A program made the translations under genes and the position numbers. Under the pieces are notes generated by a model that did no database searches, was not told the origin of the DNA, and saw only the letters and a list, made by a program, of their open reading frames with translations. Shown here in pieces: positions 7,975-15,845 of a stretch of DNA of 64,000 bases; positions within the stretch are counted from its first letter, which is position 1, and every line of letters begins with the position of its first letter. This stretch comes from Synergistaceae bacterium. Its GTDB lineage: Bacteria; Synergistota; Synergistia; Synergistales; Aminithiophilaceae. The stretch covers positions 372,001 to 436,000 of the forward strand of contig JAESII010000004.1 of NCBI GenBank assembly GCA_016756725.1. The letters run 5' to 3'.

Positions 7975-9138
7975 ATGTCGGAGAGAAAGAAGCTGTCGTT
8001 GATCCTCGCCGCCTTCCTGGCGGCCTATTTCCTGCCTGTCGCCAACCCCCGCGTCGGCCTGGCCGCCTTCGAGGCCCTGGCCATGCTCCACGAGTACGCC
8101 CGGGAGCACGTGCTTCTCTGCCTCGTCCCGGCCTTTTTCATCGCCGGGGCCATCTCCGTCTTCGTCAGCCAGCAGGCCGTGATGAAGTATCTCGGCGCCG
8201 GGGCCAAAAAGTGGGTGGCCTATTCGGTGGCCTCCGTCTCGGGAACGATCCTGGCCGTCTGCTCCTGCACGGTCCTGCCCCTCTTCGCCGGGATCTACAA
8301 GCGGGGCGCCGGATTGGGCCCCGCCTCGGCCTTCCTCTACTCGGGACCGGCCATCAACGTCCTCTCCATCGTCCTCACCGCCCGGGTCCTGGGCTTCGAG
8401 CTCGGCCTGGCCAGGGCCGTCGGCGCCGTCGCCTTCAGCGTTCTCATCGGGTTGGCCATGGCCTTCCTCTTCCGCCACGAAGAGGCCGAGCGTCAGCAGG
8501 GCTTCGTCGAACTGCCCGAGGAGGAGGGGCGGCCCCTCTGGAAGACGACCTGGCACATGGCGGGCCTCGTCGTCTTCCTCGTCTTCGCCAACTTCGCCGC
8601 CCCCCGCAGCGACGGCGGTCTCTGGACCGTTCTTTACTCCATCAAATGGCCCGTGGCCGGTCTGGCGCTCCTTTCCGTCCTCGTCACGACCTGGCTCTGG
8701 TTCTCCTCTGATGAGAGACAGGAATGGGGCGAGTCCACGCTGGGCTACGCCCTTCAGGTGATGCCTCTCCTCTTCGGCGGCGTCCTCGTCGCCGGTTTCC
8801 TCCTGGGACGGCCCGGTCAGGACGCCCTGCTGCCGTCGTCCTGGGTGGCGGCCCTCGTGGGCGGCAACTCGGTGGGGGCCAACTTCTTCGCCTCCCTCGC
8901 CGGCGCCCTCATGTACTTCGCCACCCTGACGGAAGTCCCCATCCTCCAGGGACTCCTCGGCTCCGGCATGGGGCAGGGCCCGGCTCTGGCCCTTCTGCTG
9001 GCAGGCCCGGCCCTCTCGCTGCCCAACATGCTCGTCATCCGCAGTGTCCTGGGCACAAAAAAGACCGTCGCCTTCGTCGCCCTCGTCGTCGTCATGTCCA
9101 CCCTGGCGGGACTGGCCTACGGAACCTTCGCGGGCTGA
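7975..9138 (+). CDS. arsP: ArsP-type permease (DUF318/YraQ family)
   Basis: This 387-residue polytopic membrane protein has about eight hydrophobic helices. The 'AVCSCTVLPL' motif near residue 95 in the N-terminal half and the repeated 'GPA(I/L)' loops are hallmarks of the DUF318 permease family. Members near arsM, called ArsP, export trivalent methylated arsenicals from the cytoplasm. The start at ATG 7975 is behind AGGAGG. The neighbours (thioredoxin-like protein upstream, arsM downstream) support the arsenic assignment. The TGA at 9136-9138 is followed in the same frame by a further 76 codons that resemble another piece of this permease family (see 9154-9366). Transport substrate is inferred from context. 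Confidence 0.8.
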   Translation: MSERKKLSLILAAFLAAYFLPVANPRVGLAAFEALAMLHEYAREHVLLCLVPAFFIAGAISVFVSQQAVMKYLGAGAKKWVAYSVASVSGTILAVCSCTVLPLFAGIYKRGAGLGPASAFLYSGPAINVLSIVLTARVLGFELGLARAVGAVAFSVLIGLAMAFLFRHEEAERQQGFVELPEEEGRPLWKTTWHMAGLVVFLVFANFAAPRSDGGLWTVLYSIKWPVAGLALLSVLVTTWLWFSSDERQEWGESTLGYALQVMPLLFGGVLVAGFLLGRPGQDALLPSSWVAALVGGNSVGANFFASLAGALMYFATLTEVPILQGLLGSGMGQGPALALLLAGPALSLPNMLVIRSVLGTKKTVAFVALVVVMSTLAGLAYGTFAG

Positions 9139-9153
9139 TCCCCTCAAGGAGCG

Positions 9154-9366
9154 GTGACGGCCCTCATCGGCGCCTGGTCGACGATGAAGATCCCCATGGT
9201 CCTCTTCGAGCTCCAGAGCCTGGGGCCCGCCTTCGCCTCCATCCGCTACGGCCTCTCTCTGGCGGGGATCTTCTGGATCGCCTGGGCCGTCGAGAGGCTC
9301 CTGGGCCCCCGGGGAAGACACAAGCTGAGAGAGCCTTTCAGCGAGAACGAAAATTTTCCTTCTTGA
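9154..9366 (+). CDS. Small permease-like membrane protein, in frame with the permease gene
   Basis: The frame continues from the permease TGA (9136-9138) without another stop to 9366. A separate protein could start at GTG 9154, but AAGGAG sits only two bases upstream; ATG 9184 is an alternative. It has a segment 'MKIPMVLFELQSLGP' and one membrane helix ending 'AWAVERLLG', which resembles part of DUF318 permeases from memory only. It could be a split permease part, a small partner, or a read-through extension of the upstream gene. No convincing SECIS hairpin is seen after 9138, so a separate cistron is preferred. Confidence 0.5.
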   Translation: MTALIGAWSTMKIPMVLFELQSLGPAFASIRYGLSLAGIFWIAWAVERLLGPRGRHKLREPFSENENFPS

Positions 9367-9379
9367 GGAGGTCCCGACA

Positions 9380-10180
9380 ATGAGTGATATCCGCGACGAA
9401 GTGCGCAAGAAATACGCGAAGGCCATCAGAGACGCCGGAGCCTCCTGCTGCGGCGGCAAAGGAAACTGCTGCGACCCCATCACGAGCGGCAACTACGACC
9501 CCAGGGAGCTGACCGAACTCCTTGACGGGATGGAGACCGCCTCCTTCGGCTGCGGCAATCCGACGGCCCTGGCCGGGATCAGGGAGGGGGAGGTCGTTCT
9601 CGACCTGGGCAGCGGCGCAGGACTGGACGTCTTCCTGGCCGCCCTCAAGGTGGGCCCTTCCGGCCAGGTCTACGGCCTGGACATGACGGACGAAATGCTC
9701 CTTGAGGCCGAGACCAACCGCCAGAAGGCGGCCCTGGAGAACGTGACCTTCCTGAAAGGGGTCATGGAGGCCATCCCCCTTCCCGACGAAAGCGTCGATC
9801 TCATCATCTCCAACTGCGTCGTCAACCTCTCTCCCAACAAGGATCAGGTGCTCCGCGAGGCCTTCCGCGTCCTCCGTCCCGGCGGCCGCATCGCCCTTTC
9901 TGACATCGTCCTCCTCCGCCCTCTGCCTCCGGCCGTCAAGGCAAGCGTTGCGGCCTGGACGGGCTGCATCGCCGGAGCCCTCGAGGCCGGCGAATTCCGC
10001 TCCAAGGCGGAAGCCGCAGGGTTCTCCTCCGTTGACCTGTCCATCACGAAGACCTACGTCTTCACCGCCGAAGAGTCGGCCCGCCTCTTTCCCGATCTTG
10101 GCCCGCAAGAGCGGATTCTTGCCGACGGCGCCGCGGCGAGCGCCCTCGTGACGGCGACGAAGGAGAGGCCTGAGACCTAG
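9380..10180 (+). CDS. arsM: Arsenite S-adenosylmethyltransferase
   Basis: This 266-residue SAM-dependent methyltransferase converts As(III) to methylated arsenicals. The SAM motif '[14 protein letters not shown]' lies at about residues 72-85. Three cysteines conserved in ArsM are present: Cys58 in 'SFGCGNP', Cys146 in 'SNCVVNL' and Cys196 in 'GCIAGAL'. An extra N-terminal Cys cluster ('[10 protein letters not shown]', residues 22-31) may bind arsenic. The start at ATG 9380 has GAGGAGG upstream. It follows the permease that would export its product, and its last bases overlap the converging arsC by 4 bp. Sec-containing forms of this enzyme exist elsewhere; this one uses cysteine throughout. 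Confidence 0.93.
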   Translation: MSDIRDEVRKKYAKAIRDAGASCCGGKGNCCDPITSGNYDPRELTELLDGMETASFGCGNPTALAGIREGEVVLDLGSGAGLDVFLAALKVGPSGQVYGLDMTDEMLLEAETNRQKAALENVTFLKGVMEAIPLPDESVDLIISNCVVNLSPNKDQVLREAFRVLRPGGRIALSDIVLLRPLPPAVKASVAAWTGCIAGALEAGEFRSKAEAAGFSSVDLSITKTYVFTAEESARLFPDLGPQERILADGAAASALVTATKERPET

Positions 10181-10617
10181 CTCCTCCTTTCGGCGACGAA
10201 GACCTCGACGGCCCGGCGGATCTCGTCTCGGATCCGCCGGGTGGCGGCCATCTTCTCTTCCTCCGTGCCCTCCAGCGTCGCCGGATCATCGAAGGGCCAG
10301 TGAAGCCTCTCGCCCGCCCCGGGAAAGACGGGACACCGTCCGGCCTTGGCAGCGTCGCAGACGGCAATGACCACGTCATACCGGCGCCCCTGAAGAAAGA
10401 ACTCCTCCACGCCGTTGACGTCGTTGTCCGAGATGTCGATTCCCTCTTCGGCCATGACGGCCACGGCCAGAGGGTGAACCCCCTCGCCCGGCTCGAGACC
10501 AGCGCTTTCGGCGATAAAAGCGCCGCCGCCGATTTTCCTGAGCCAGGCCTCGGCCATCTGGCTTCGGGCCCGGTTCTGTCCGCACACGAAAAGAACCCGC
10601 ATGGGTTTCATCTTCAT
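10177..10617 (-). CDS. arsC: Arsenate reductase, low-molecular-weight phosphatase type
   Basis: This 146-residue thiol arsenate reductase reduces As(V) to As(III). The catalytic P-loop 'CGQNRARS' (Cys12) follows the first strand, and the redox pair Cys87 and Cys95 ('VCDAAKAGRCPVFPG') matches the thioredoxin-linked family. The start was set at the ATG at 10615-10617 because AAGGGGG lies just upstream; the longer frame to 10677 has no ribosome site. It converges on arsM with a 4-bp overlap and has no ArsR-type operator in its upstream region, so it may be expressed independently. The small thioredoxin-like protein at 7648 is a plausible electron donor. Confidence 0.9.
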   Translation of the reverse strand: MKMKPMRVLFVCGQNRARSQMAEAWLRKIGGGAFIAESAGLEPGEGVHPLAVAVMAEEGIDISDNDVNGVEEFFLQGRRYDVVIAVCDAAKAGRCPVFPGAGERLHWPFDDPATLEGTEEEKMAATRRIRDEIRRAVEVFVAERRS

Positions 10618-10765
10618 TCTTTCCCCCTTTGTCTTCTCCTCATCCGGCCACCTGCTACAATGTCTATTGAAGCGCAAAAATCCCTCTCGTCCGTCACAGA
10701 ACGGTCACATCCCCCGAAGAGGCCGTCGTCTTTTCGGATCGACCCTCGAGTTTAAGGAGACAGCC

Positions 10766-11494
10766 ATGATGAACCCTTCCGATCCTCCCATGGAGCGCCG
10801 GCAGAAGGCCTTCTTCGAGCCCCTCCGCGGGGCCCGTGCCGTCCTTCCCATCCTCGTCGGCATCATCCCCTTCGCCCTCGTTCTGGGCTTCATCATGCGC
10901 CAGACGGGGCGGACCGCCGCCGAGAGCGGGTTCTTTTCCTTCTCCCTCATCGCCGGCACCTCCCAGGTGGCGACGGTGCACCTCTTCGCGGCGGGAGCGC
11001 CCTTTCTCGTCATCGTCGCCACGGCGATCATGATCAACATGCGCTACGCCATGTACAGCCTCTCCCTCGTTCCTCTGCTTGAAGGAGAACCCTGGTGGAA
11101 GCGCCTTCTCTGCGCCTACGTCATCTCCGACCAGTCCTACGCCTTCACCATGGCCGAAGTGGAGAACAACCCCGACAACGGGAACATCCCGGGCTTTCTC
11201 ATCGGCGCCTCCCTGGGCGTCTTTCTCCCCTGGGCGGCAGCCATCGCCGTCGGCTACCACGCCGGTTCGATCATTCCGGCGTCGCTGCCGCTGGACTTCA
11301 CCATCCCTCTCGTCTTCACGGCCCTCCTGGCGCCTCAGCTCAAGGACCGCCCCCGCATCGGAGCGGCTCTCATCGCCGCCGCGGGAGCCATCGTCCTCGT
11401 TCCCGCCATGCCCCTTCAGCTGGGTTTCCTGACGGCCCTTCTTTTCGGCGTCGGTGCCGGACTCCTCCTGGACCGGAAGGAGGCGACGGCGTGA
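10766..11494 (+). CDS. azlC: Branched-chain amino acid exporter, large subunit (AzlC family)
   Basis: This 242-residue integral membrane protein with several hydrophobic helices contains the AzlC signature segment 'GFIMRQTGRTAAESGFFS', then 'INMRYAMYSLSL' and 'AYVISDQSYAF'. AzlC with AzlD forms a two-component exporter of branched-chain amino acids (AzlCD/YgaZH). The start is ATG 10766, with AAGGAGA five bases upstream; a second ATG directly follows. It overlaps azlD in GTGA. The pair is divergent from arsC. In an amino-acid fermenter, export of excess Leu/Ile/Val is a reasonable role. Confidence 0.88.
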   Translation: MMNPSDPPMERRQKAFFEPLRGARAVLPILVGIIPFALVLGFIMRQTGRTAAESGFFSFSLIAGTSQVATVHLFAAGAPFLVIVATAIMINMRYAMYSLSLVPLLEGEPWWKRLLCAYVISDQSYAFTMAEVENNPDNGNIPGFLIGASLGVFLPWAAAIAVGYHAGSIIPASLPLDFTIPLVFTALLAPQLKDRPRIGAALIAAAGAIVLVPAMPLQLGFLTALLFGVGAGLLLDRKEATA

Positions 11495-11808
11495 ACTTCT
11501 TTTTCGTCGCCCTCGCCGTCTCCCTGGGTTCCCTCATCGTCAAGGGACTCTTCACCTGCTTCGTCCCTCACAGCAGACTTCCCAAGGCTCTGGACAGGAT
11601 CCTGCGCTTCATCCCCCCGGCCGCTCTGGCGGCCCTCGTGGCGCCGGCCATCTTCTACGCGAAGACCGCCTCGGGCAGCGTCTTCTCGCCTGCCCGACTC
11701 GCCGCGGGGCTGGGGGCTCTGGCCATCGCCGTCTACAGCCGCAACGTCATCGTCACCATCGTCTCCGGCATGGCCCTGCTCCTCCTTCTCCAGATGGTTC
11801 TGGGCTGA
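11491..11808 (+). CDS. azlD: Branched-chain amino acid exporter, small subunit (AzlD family)
   Basis: This is a 105-residue hydrophobic protein with three to four membrane helices. It starts at GTG 11491 in a GTGA overlap with azlC, which implies translational coupling. The internal 'FIPPAALAALVAPAIF' and the C-terminal hydrophobic end fit the AzlD/YgaH family. It is the partner of AzlC in branched-chain amino acid efflux. Confidence 0.85.
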   Translation: MNFFFVALAVSLGSLIVKGLFTCFVPHSRLPKALDRILRFIPPAALAALVAPAIFYAKTASGSVFSPARLAAGLGALAIAVYSRNVIVTIVSGMALLLLLQMVLG

Positions 11809-11827
11809 GCAAGGGAAAGGCAACAAG

Positions 11828-11859
11828 GCAAGGCCCCCTCTCAAAAGAGGGGGCCTTGC
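11828..11859. terminator. Bidirectional terminator between azlD and the CC protein gene
   Basis: Perfect 14-bp arms (11828-11841 and 11846-11859) with a CAAA loop. It lies between converging genes. Confidence 0.8.
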
Positions 11860-11870
11860 TCATGACGGGC

Positions 11871-12218
11871 CTAGACCACTTCCGGCAGGGCTCCTTCGGG
11901 AAAACGAAGGCGGAACCGACCGACGGACTGAACCACGAAGAGATAGTCGCCCTCGTCGGTGGGTTTGATCCTCCGCCACTCCTTGAGGACGTCCCTGTCG
12001 ATCCAGCAGCGGGCCCCGTCGGTGCCCTCGATGCGGAAGACCTCGCAGCGGTCCTCCTCCTCCGGTCGGCCCAGGTAGGCCGCGGCGCCGCGAAAGACGG
12101 AACAGCAGCCGAGGATGATCGTCCTCCAGAGGATGTGAAAGTCGCCCCCGCCATGACCGACGACCTCTTCGATCCAGTACTCGGAGGTTACCTGGAGAGA
12201 GCGACTTGCCTCGGTCAT
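11871..12218 (-). CDS. Cys-Cys paralogue of the tandem-selenocysteine protein
   Basis: This 115-residue protein has Cys38-Cys39 in 'IILGCCSVFRG' exactly where the gene at 5063 has UGA-UGA. Shared blocks include 'GGGDFHILW', 'YLGRPEEED' and the C-terminal 'GDYLFVVQSVGRFRLRFPEG'. The start is ATG at 12216-12218, overlapping the stop of the upstream BFD-like gene (ATGA), so the two are coupled and share the operator at 12547. No family name is recognised. The vicinal cysteines in an ArsR-operator transcript suggest a role in binding or reducing arsenic species. A longer frame to 12503 only duplicates the upstream gene in the wrong frame. Confidence 0.82.
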   Translation of the reverse strand: MTEASRSLQVTSEYWIEEVVGHGGGDFHILWRTIILGCCSVFRGAAAYLGRPEEEDRCEVFRIEGTDGARCWIDRDVLKEWRRIKPTDEGDYLFVVQSVGRFRLRFPEGALPEVV

Positions 12219-12475
12219 GCCTCGCAGCCTCCTCCACACCCGCCGCCGCAGTCGCAGGTTCCGGCGCCCCGCATCTCCTGGAGCAGGGGAAGGTAGATGT
12301 TGAGGAGCGCCTGGAGATCTTCCCGGCAGGAGCAGGAAGCCCCGCAGGGACCGAACTCCTCTTCCAGGGCCTCGACGGTTTCGGCGCCGAGGGCGATGGC
12401 CTGAACGACATCCTGTTTCGTCTTGCCCGTCTCGGCGCAGACGACCTGGTCCTGAGGTGCCTCTTTCCAATTCAT
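12215..12475 (-). CDS. Cys-rich BFD-like [2Fe-2S]-type small protein
   Basis: This 86-residue protein has eight cysteines. Residues 11-52 resemble the BFD-like fold ('VVCAETGKTKQDVVQAI', then 'GPCGASCSC'), although the usual first CxC is reduced to a single Cys13. A Gly/Cys tail follows (Cys74, 76, 80, 84). The second ATG (12475) is preferred, since GGAGG lies 8 bases upstream of it and only 2 bases from the ATG at 12481. It could bind an Fe-S cluster or trivalent arsenic directly; both are inference. It is the first gene of the operator-bearing pair with the Cys-Cys protein. Confidence 0.7.
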   Translation of the reverse strand: MNWKEAPQDQVVCAETGKTKQDVVQAIALGAETVEALEEEFGPCGASCSCREDLQALLNIYLPLLQEMRGAGTCDCGGGCGGGCEA

Positions 12476-12532
12476 GAGCATGACCTCCCTGTCTGTTCGT
12501 CAAGCCCCGATAGGGGCCCTTTTTCTGGAACC

Positions 12533-12562
12533 ATTATAAGGGCTAAGTGGTCATATTTCCAC
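12533..12562 (-). promoter_or_regulatory. Promoter and ArsR-type operator of the BFD-like/CC pair
   Basis: On the minus strand TATAAT (12538-12533) lies 17 bp from a TGGAAA -35. The palindrome at 12547-12562 (GTGGTCATATTTCCAC on the plus strand) overlaps the -35. This extends the arsenic regulon nearly 8 kb from arsR. Confidence 0.75.
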
Positions 12563-12578
12563 ATAATCTCTCGAAGTT

Positions 12579-13268
12579 CTACTCCTCGTCGCGAAGGCGG
12601 TAGCCGACGCCCGGCTCGGTGAGGAGATAGCGCGGCCGCGAAGGATCGGGTTCGATCTTGCGCCTCAGGTTGCTCATGTTGACCTGAAGGAGATGCCTCT
12701 CGTTCCGGTAGGCCTCGCTCCAGACCTCCTGGAGAAGCTGGCCGTGGGTGACGACCTTGCCCCGGTAAGCGATGAGGGTCTTGAGGATATCGTACTCCGT
12801 CGGCGTCAGGGAGAGCTCCTCTCCCGCCAGCAGCACCCTCCGGCGGGGCAGGTCGACGTGGAGATCGCCGACGCGGAAATGGGGCTCCTCCCCGCCGGGA
12901 GGGATCTGGCGGAGAAGGGCCCTCATGCGGGCCAGCAGTTCGCCGACGCCGAAGGGCTTGGTGACGTAGTCATTGGCCCCGGCGTCGAGAGCCGTGATCT
13001 TGTCGGCCTCCCTGTCTTTAACGGACAGAACGATGACGGGAACCTGGGACCAGCTCCTGAGGTCGGCGATGAACTCCCTGCCGTCTCGGTCGGGCAGCCC
13101 CAGGTCAAGGATCACCAGGTCAGGTCGGATCTCGACGAGACGGGTCAGGCCCTCGTCGGCGGAAGCCGCCAGGATGACCTCGTAGCCTTGGGCCTGGAGG
13201 GCAAGGTCCAGGAAGCGCCGGATCGCCCGTTCGTCATCGACGACCAGGACCTTTCGGCCGTCGCTCAC
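12579..13268 (-). CDS. kdpE: KdpE-like OmpR-family response regulator
   Basis: This 229-residue regulator has an N-terminal receiver domain ('VLVVDDERAIRRFL', phospho-acceptor Asp in 'LVILDLGLPD', Lys in 'VTKPFGVGEL') and a C-terminal OmpR winged helix ('SLTPTEYDILKTLI', 'RYLLTEPGVGYRLR'). The start is GTG at 13266-13268, overlapping the kinase stop (GTGA). It is the closest match to KdpE, which controls potassium uptake. No kdpFABC genes are in the window, so its targets are unknown. Confidence 0.88.
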   Translation of the reverse strand: MSDGRKVLVVDDERAIRRFLDLALQAQGYEVILAASADEGLTRLVEIRPDLVILDLGLPDRDGREFIADLRSWSQVPVIVLSVKDREADKITALDAGANDYVTKPFGVGELLARMRALLRQIPPGGEEPHFRVGDLHVDLPRRRVLLAGEELSLTPTEYDILKTLIAYRGKVVTHGQLLQEVWSEAYRNERHLLQVNMSNLRRKIEPDPSRPRYLLTEPGVGYRLRDEE

Positions 13269-15169
13269 GGCACGATCACCTCGGGAAGTCTCATCGTCAT
13301 CACTGTCCCCCCCTCGGAGCGGGGCCCTGCAGCGATGGCGCCGCCGTGGGCTTCCACAATGCCCCGGCAGATGGTCAGCCCCAGACCGGTTCCGCCGGCA
13401 GACGTGGGAAGACGGAAGAACTTCTCGAAGATCCGTTCCCGGAAGCTCTCGGGGATGCCCGGACCGCCGTCGGCGACGGAAAAGAGAAAATCCCGCCCTT
13501 CGGACCACCCCCGGATGAGGACCGGCACGTCGACAGAGCCGTACTTGAGAGCGTTGTCGAGAAGGTTGACGAGAACGAGGGAAAGGAGCGGGAAATCGAC
13601 GTCGATGAGGCAGGTCTCCTGGGGAAGTTCCGTCTCGATCGTCCACCCCTCGAGGCGCTCGCCCATCCGCCCCAGGACGTGGGCCACCAGTTCGGAGGGG
13701 TCGCAGGGGGCCCGGTCAAGCTGAAAGCCCCCTCCCTCGAGACGGCTCATGTTCAGGAGATTGCCGACGAGGTCGCCCAGGCGCTCCGCCTCGGTCCAGG
13801 CCGTCTCGATCAGGGCCGATCGGGCGATGTCGTCGGAGACGACGGCCTTGTCGCCTCTGCGGAGGGAACTGAGCACTCCCGTGATGGTCGCCAGAGGCGT
13901 CCGGATCTCGTGAGAGACCGAATCGAGCAGGGCCGCCTGGATCTTCTCTCTGGCCTGAGCCAGCTCGGCCGTCCTGGCCCTTTCGTCGAGGACGATCCGC
14001 TCCAGGGACTGGGCGATCTGGAGCACGAAGGCGTCCCGCAATCCCTCGGGCCGCTCCCCCGAGCTTCCGTGAAGGATGAGAACGCCGACGCGGCGCTCCT
14101 GCACCTCCAGGGGGAGGCAGAGCTGACCGTTTTCGAGCTCCCGGGGCCGGCCATGGCGGAGCACGTCTTCGACCGTCTCGGCCGGGATGTCACGGGGATG
14201 ACCGGGGCGCCCTGACTGGGACCGGAGATCCTCGCCGGCCAGGATGAGGGTCGATTCCCACCCCAGACGGAAGAGGTGCTCCGTGACGACCCCAAGGAGC
14301 TCCTCCCGTCCCGCCGCCGCGGCCAGGTCCCTGCTGAAGGCATAGAGGGCGAGAGCCTCCTCCTCTTTTCGCCTGGCCTCCTGGGCCCGTTCGCCGGCCC
14401 TTGAGGCCAGACCGCTGACGACAAAACCCACGCCGAGGAGGCCGGCGAAGGTGACGAGATACTGGGAGTCGGCGACGACGAGGGTGTAGTAGGGAGGGAC
14501 CATGAAGACGTCGAAGGCGAGGACGCCGAGAACGGCCGTCAGGACCGACGGGCCGCGGCCGAGAAAGACGGCGGCGACCAGAACGGCGGCGAGATAAACC
14601 ATGACGACATTCGTGGGTGCCATGACACGGCTGAAGGGCAGCCCCAGGGCCGTGGCCGCCAGGGCCAGGGCCGCGCCACAGCCATAGGCCCCGAGCGATT
14701 TGCCCTTCCCCTTCAGGCTCGGTTCGGCCTCTCCCTCCCGCCGGCTCAGGGCGACGACGTCGATGGAGCCGCTGAGGCGGATGAGCCTGTCCGTCAGCGT
14801 CCCCCGCAAGAGCGTTTTCCAGGGAGAGTCCAGGGATTTGCCGACGACGATGCGCGTCACCCCGTTCCGTCGGGCGAAAGCGGCGACGGTCCGGGCCACG
14901 TCGGTGCCGGACCGGACGAAAAGCCTCACGCCCAGCCTCTCGGCGAGGCGCACATTCGTCTTTCGGGCGGCCCGGGAAAGACCGTCAAGACGGCTCCCCT
15001 CGACGTCGACGGTGATGGCCCACAGCTCGGCCCCGGCCACACGGGCCATGTCGCGGGCTTCCTTCAGGAGCCCCGCTCCGAAGGGACTGGGACCGAGACA
15101 GACCAGAAACCGCTCCGAACGGGGCGCCCGATTCCCCTCCTGCTCCGTGACACCGCCTCTTCCCGCCAC
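13265..15169 (-). CDS. kdpD: KdpD-like sensor histidine kinase lacking the N-terminal KdpD domain
   Basis: This is a 634-residue membrane kinase. It begins directly with a UspA-like domain (about residues 18-145), then DUF4118 with four membrane helices (about 160-255), a GAF-like region, HisKA with the phospho-acceptor His in 'DSVSHEIRTPL', and an HATPase domain with N-box 'NLLDNALKYG' and 'GGTGLGLTICRG'. Canonical KdpD is about 890 residues with an N-terminal Walker-bearing domain, absent here. The start at GTG 15169 has AAAGGAGGGG upstream; the ATG at 15193 has none. It may sense turgor or ions differently from KdpD proper. Confidence 0.85.
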   Translation of the reverse strand: MAGRGGVTEQEGNRAPRSERFLVCLGPSPFGAGLLKEARDMARVAGAELWAITVDVEGSRLDGLSRAARKTNVRLAERLGVRLFVRSGTDVARTVAAFARRNGVTRIVVGKSLDSPWKTLLRGTLTDRLIRLSGSIDVVALSRREGEAEPSLKGKGKSLGAYGCGAALALAATALGLPFSRVMAPTNVVMVYLAAVLVAAVFLGRGPSVLTAVLGVLAFDVFMVPPYYTLVVADSQYLVTFAGLLGVGFVVSGLASRAGERAQEARRKEEEALALYAFSRDLAAAAGREELLGVVTEHLFRLGWESTLILAGEDLRSQSGRPGHPRDIPAETVEDVLRHGRPRELENGQLCLPLEVQERRVGVLILHGSSGERPEGLRDAFVLQIAQSLERIVLDERARTAELAQAREKIQAALLDSVSHEIRTPLATITGVLSSLRRGDKAVVSDDIARSALIETAWTEAERLGDLVGNLLNMSRLEGGGFQLDRAPCDPSELVAHVLGRMGERLEGWTIETELPQETCLIDVDFPLLSLVLVNLLDNALKYGSVDVPVLIRGWSEGRDFLFSVADGGPGIPESFRERIFEKFFRLPTSAGGTGLGLTICRGIVEAHGGAIAAGPRSEGGTVMTMRLPEVIVP

Positions 15170-15330
15170 GGCCCTCCCCTCCTTTGCGGTCATTTTAGCC
15201 TCTCTTCCTCAAGATTTTCTCAAAAAGGGCGACTTCGGGCCTCAAGATTCACTCAAGACCTCGCCGGGCGCACCGTCACCGGTGCTAGAATCACTGCCGA
15301 CGGGAGATAACCTTGCCGGAGGTGACGGAC

Positions 15331-15789
15331 ATGAACGGTTGCGCGTCCACCCTTTTGGACCGCCTCGCCTCATCCTTTCAGAATCTCTTCAAGACCTCGG
15401 GAAAGGGCGGTAAGGCGAAGCCGCTCTGCCCGTCGTCGGGACACCCCCTTTTCGGCCCCATCAGCGAGGAACGGGCCGCCCGCTACCAGCATCACTTCGA
15501 GGCGATCCTTGATCTTTCGCCGGAAGTCGCCCTGGCCCCTTCGCTGGAAAGTCTGCCGGCCTCCCTCCGCATCCGGATCCGGAGCGTCATGGAGGACGCC
15601 CACCGTCGGGAGGGGATCAACGTCCTCTATCTGGCCGTCCTCACCGATCAGTTTCTCGCCACCGAAGAGGCAGCCCGGCAGCGGCACCGCCCCCACTGGG
15701 CACCCATGGTCCTCCTCGGGAACAACCTGCCTCCGACCCTTCCGTCTCCGGAGTCGTTCTTCTACGCCGCCCGCTCCTGGGAACCGTGA
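15331..15789 (+). CDS. Hypothetical protein
   Basis: This is a 152-residue soluble protein with no signal peptide or membrane helix. ATG 15331 is supported by GGAGGTGAC; the TTG at 15313 is upstream of that site. Notable stretches are 'CPSSGHPLFGPISEERAARYQ' in the middle and 'REGINVLYLAVLTDQFLATEE'. I do not recognise a family. It is divergent from the kdpDE-like pair across 161 bp and could share control with it. It ends at a strong shared terminator. Confidence 0.65.
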   Translation: MNGCASTLLDRLASSFQNLFKTSGKGGKAKPLCPSSGHPLFGPISEERAARYQHHFEAILDLSPEVALAPSLESLPASLRIRIRSVMEDAHRREGINVLYLAVLTDQFLATEEAARQRHRPHWAPMVLLGNNLPPTLPSPESFFYAARSWEP

Positions 15790-15793
15790 CAAA

Positions 15794-15845
15794 GGCGCCG
15801 ATGAAAAAGGGGCCGCCCGGGGGCGGCCCCTTTTTCATCGGCGCC
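15794..15845. terminator. Bidirectional terminator, perfect 25-bp inverted repeat
   Basis: Arms 15794-15818 and 15821-15845 are fully complementary, with a GC-rich inner half and an A5/T5 outer half. The left end of lysK overlaps the right arm. Confidence 0.88.

Noticed and set aside
9136-9138. A third selenoprotein: Sec at the permease TGA
   Set aside because: No hairpin with a G-first loop at 16-37 nt was found and an alternative start follows, so it is listed only as a question.
7513-9492. 659-codon minus-strand frame across the permease and arsM genes
   Set aside because: Antisense shadow; plus-strand genes have motifs, operators and ribosome sites.
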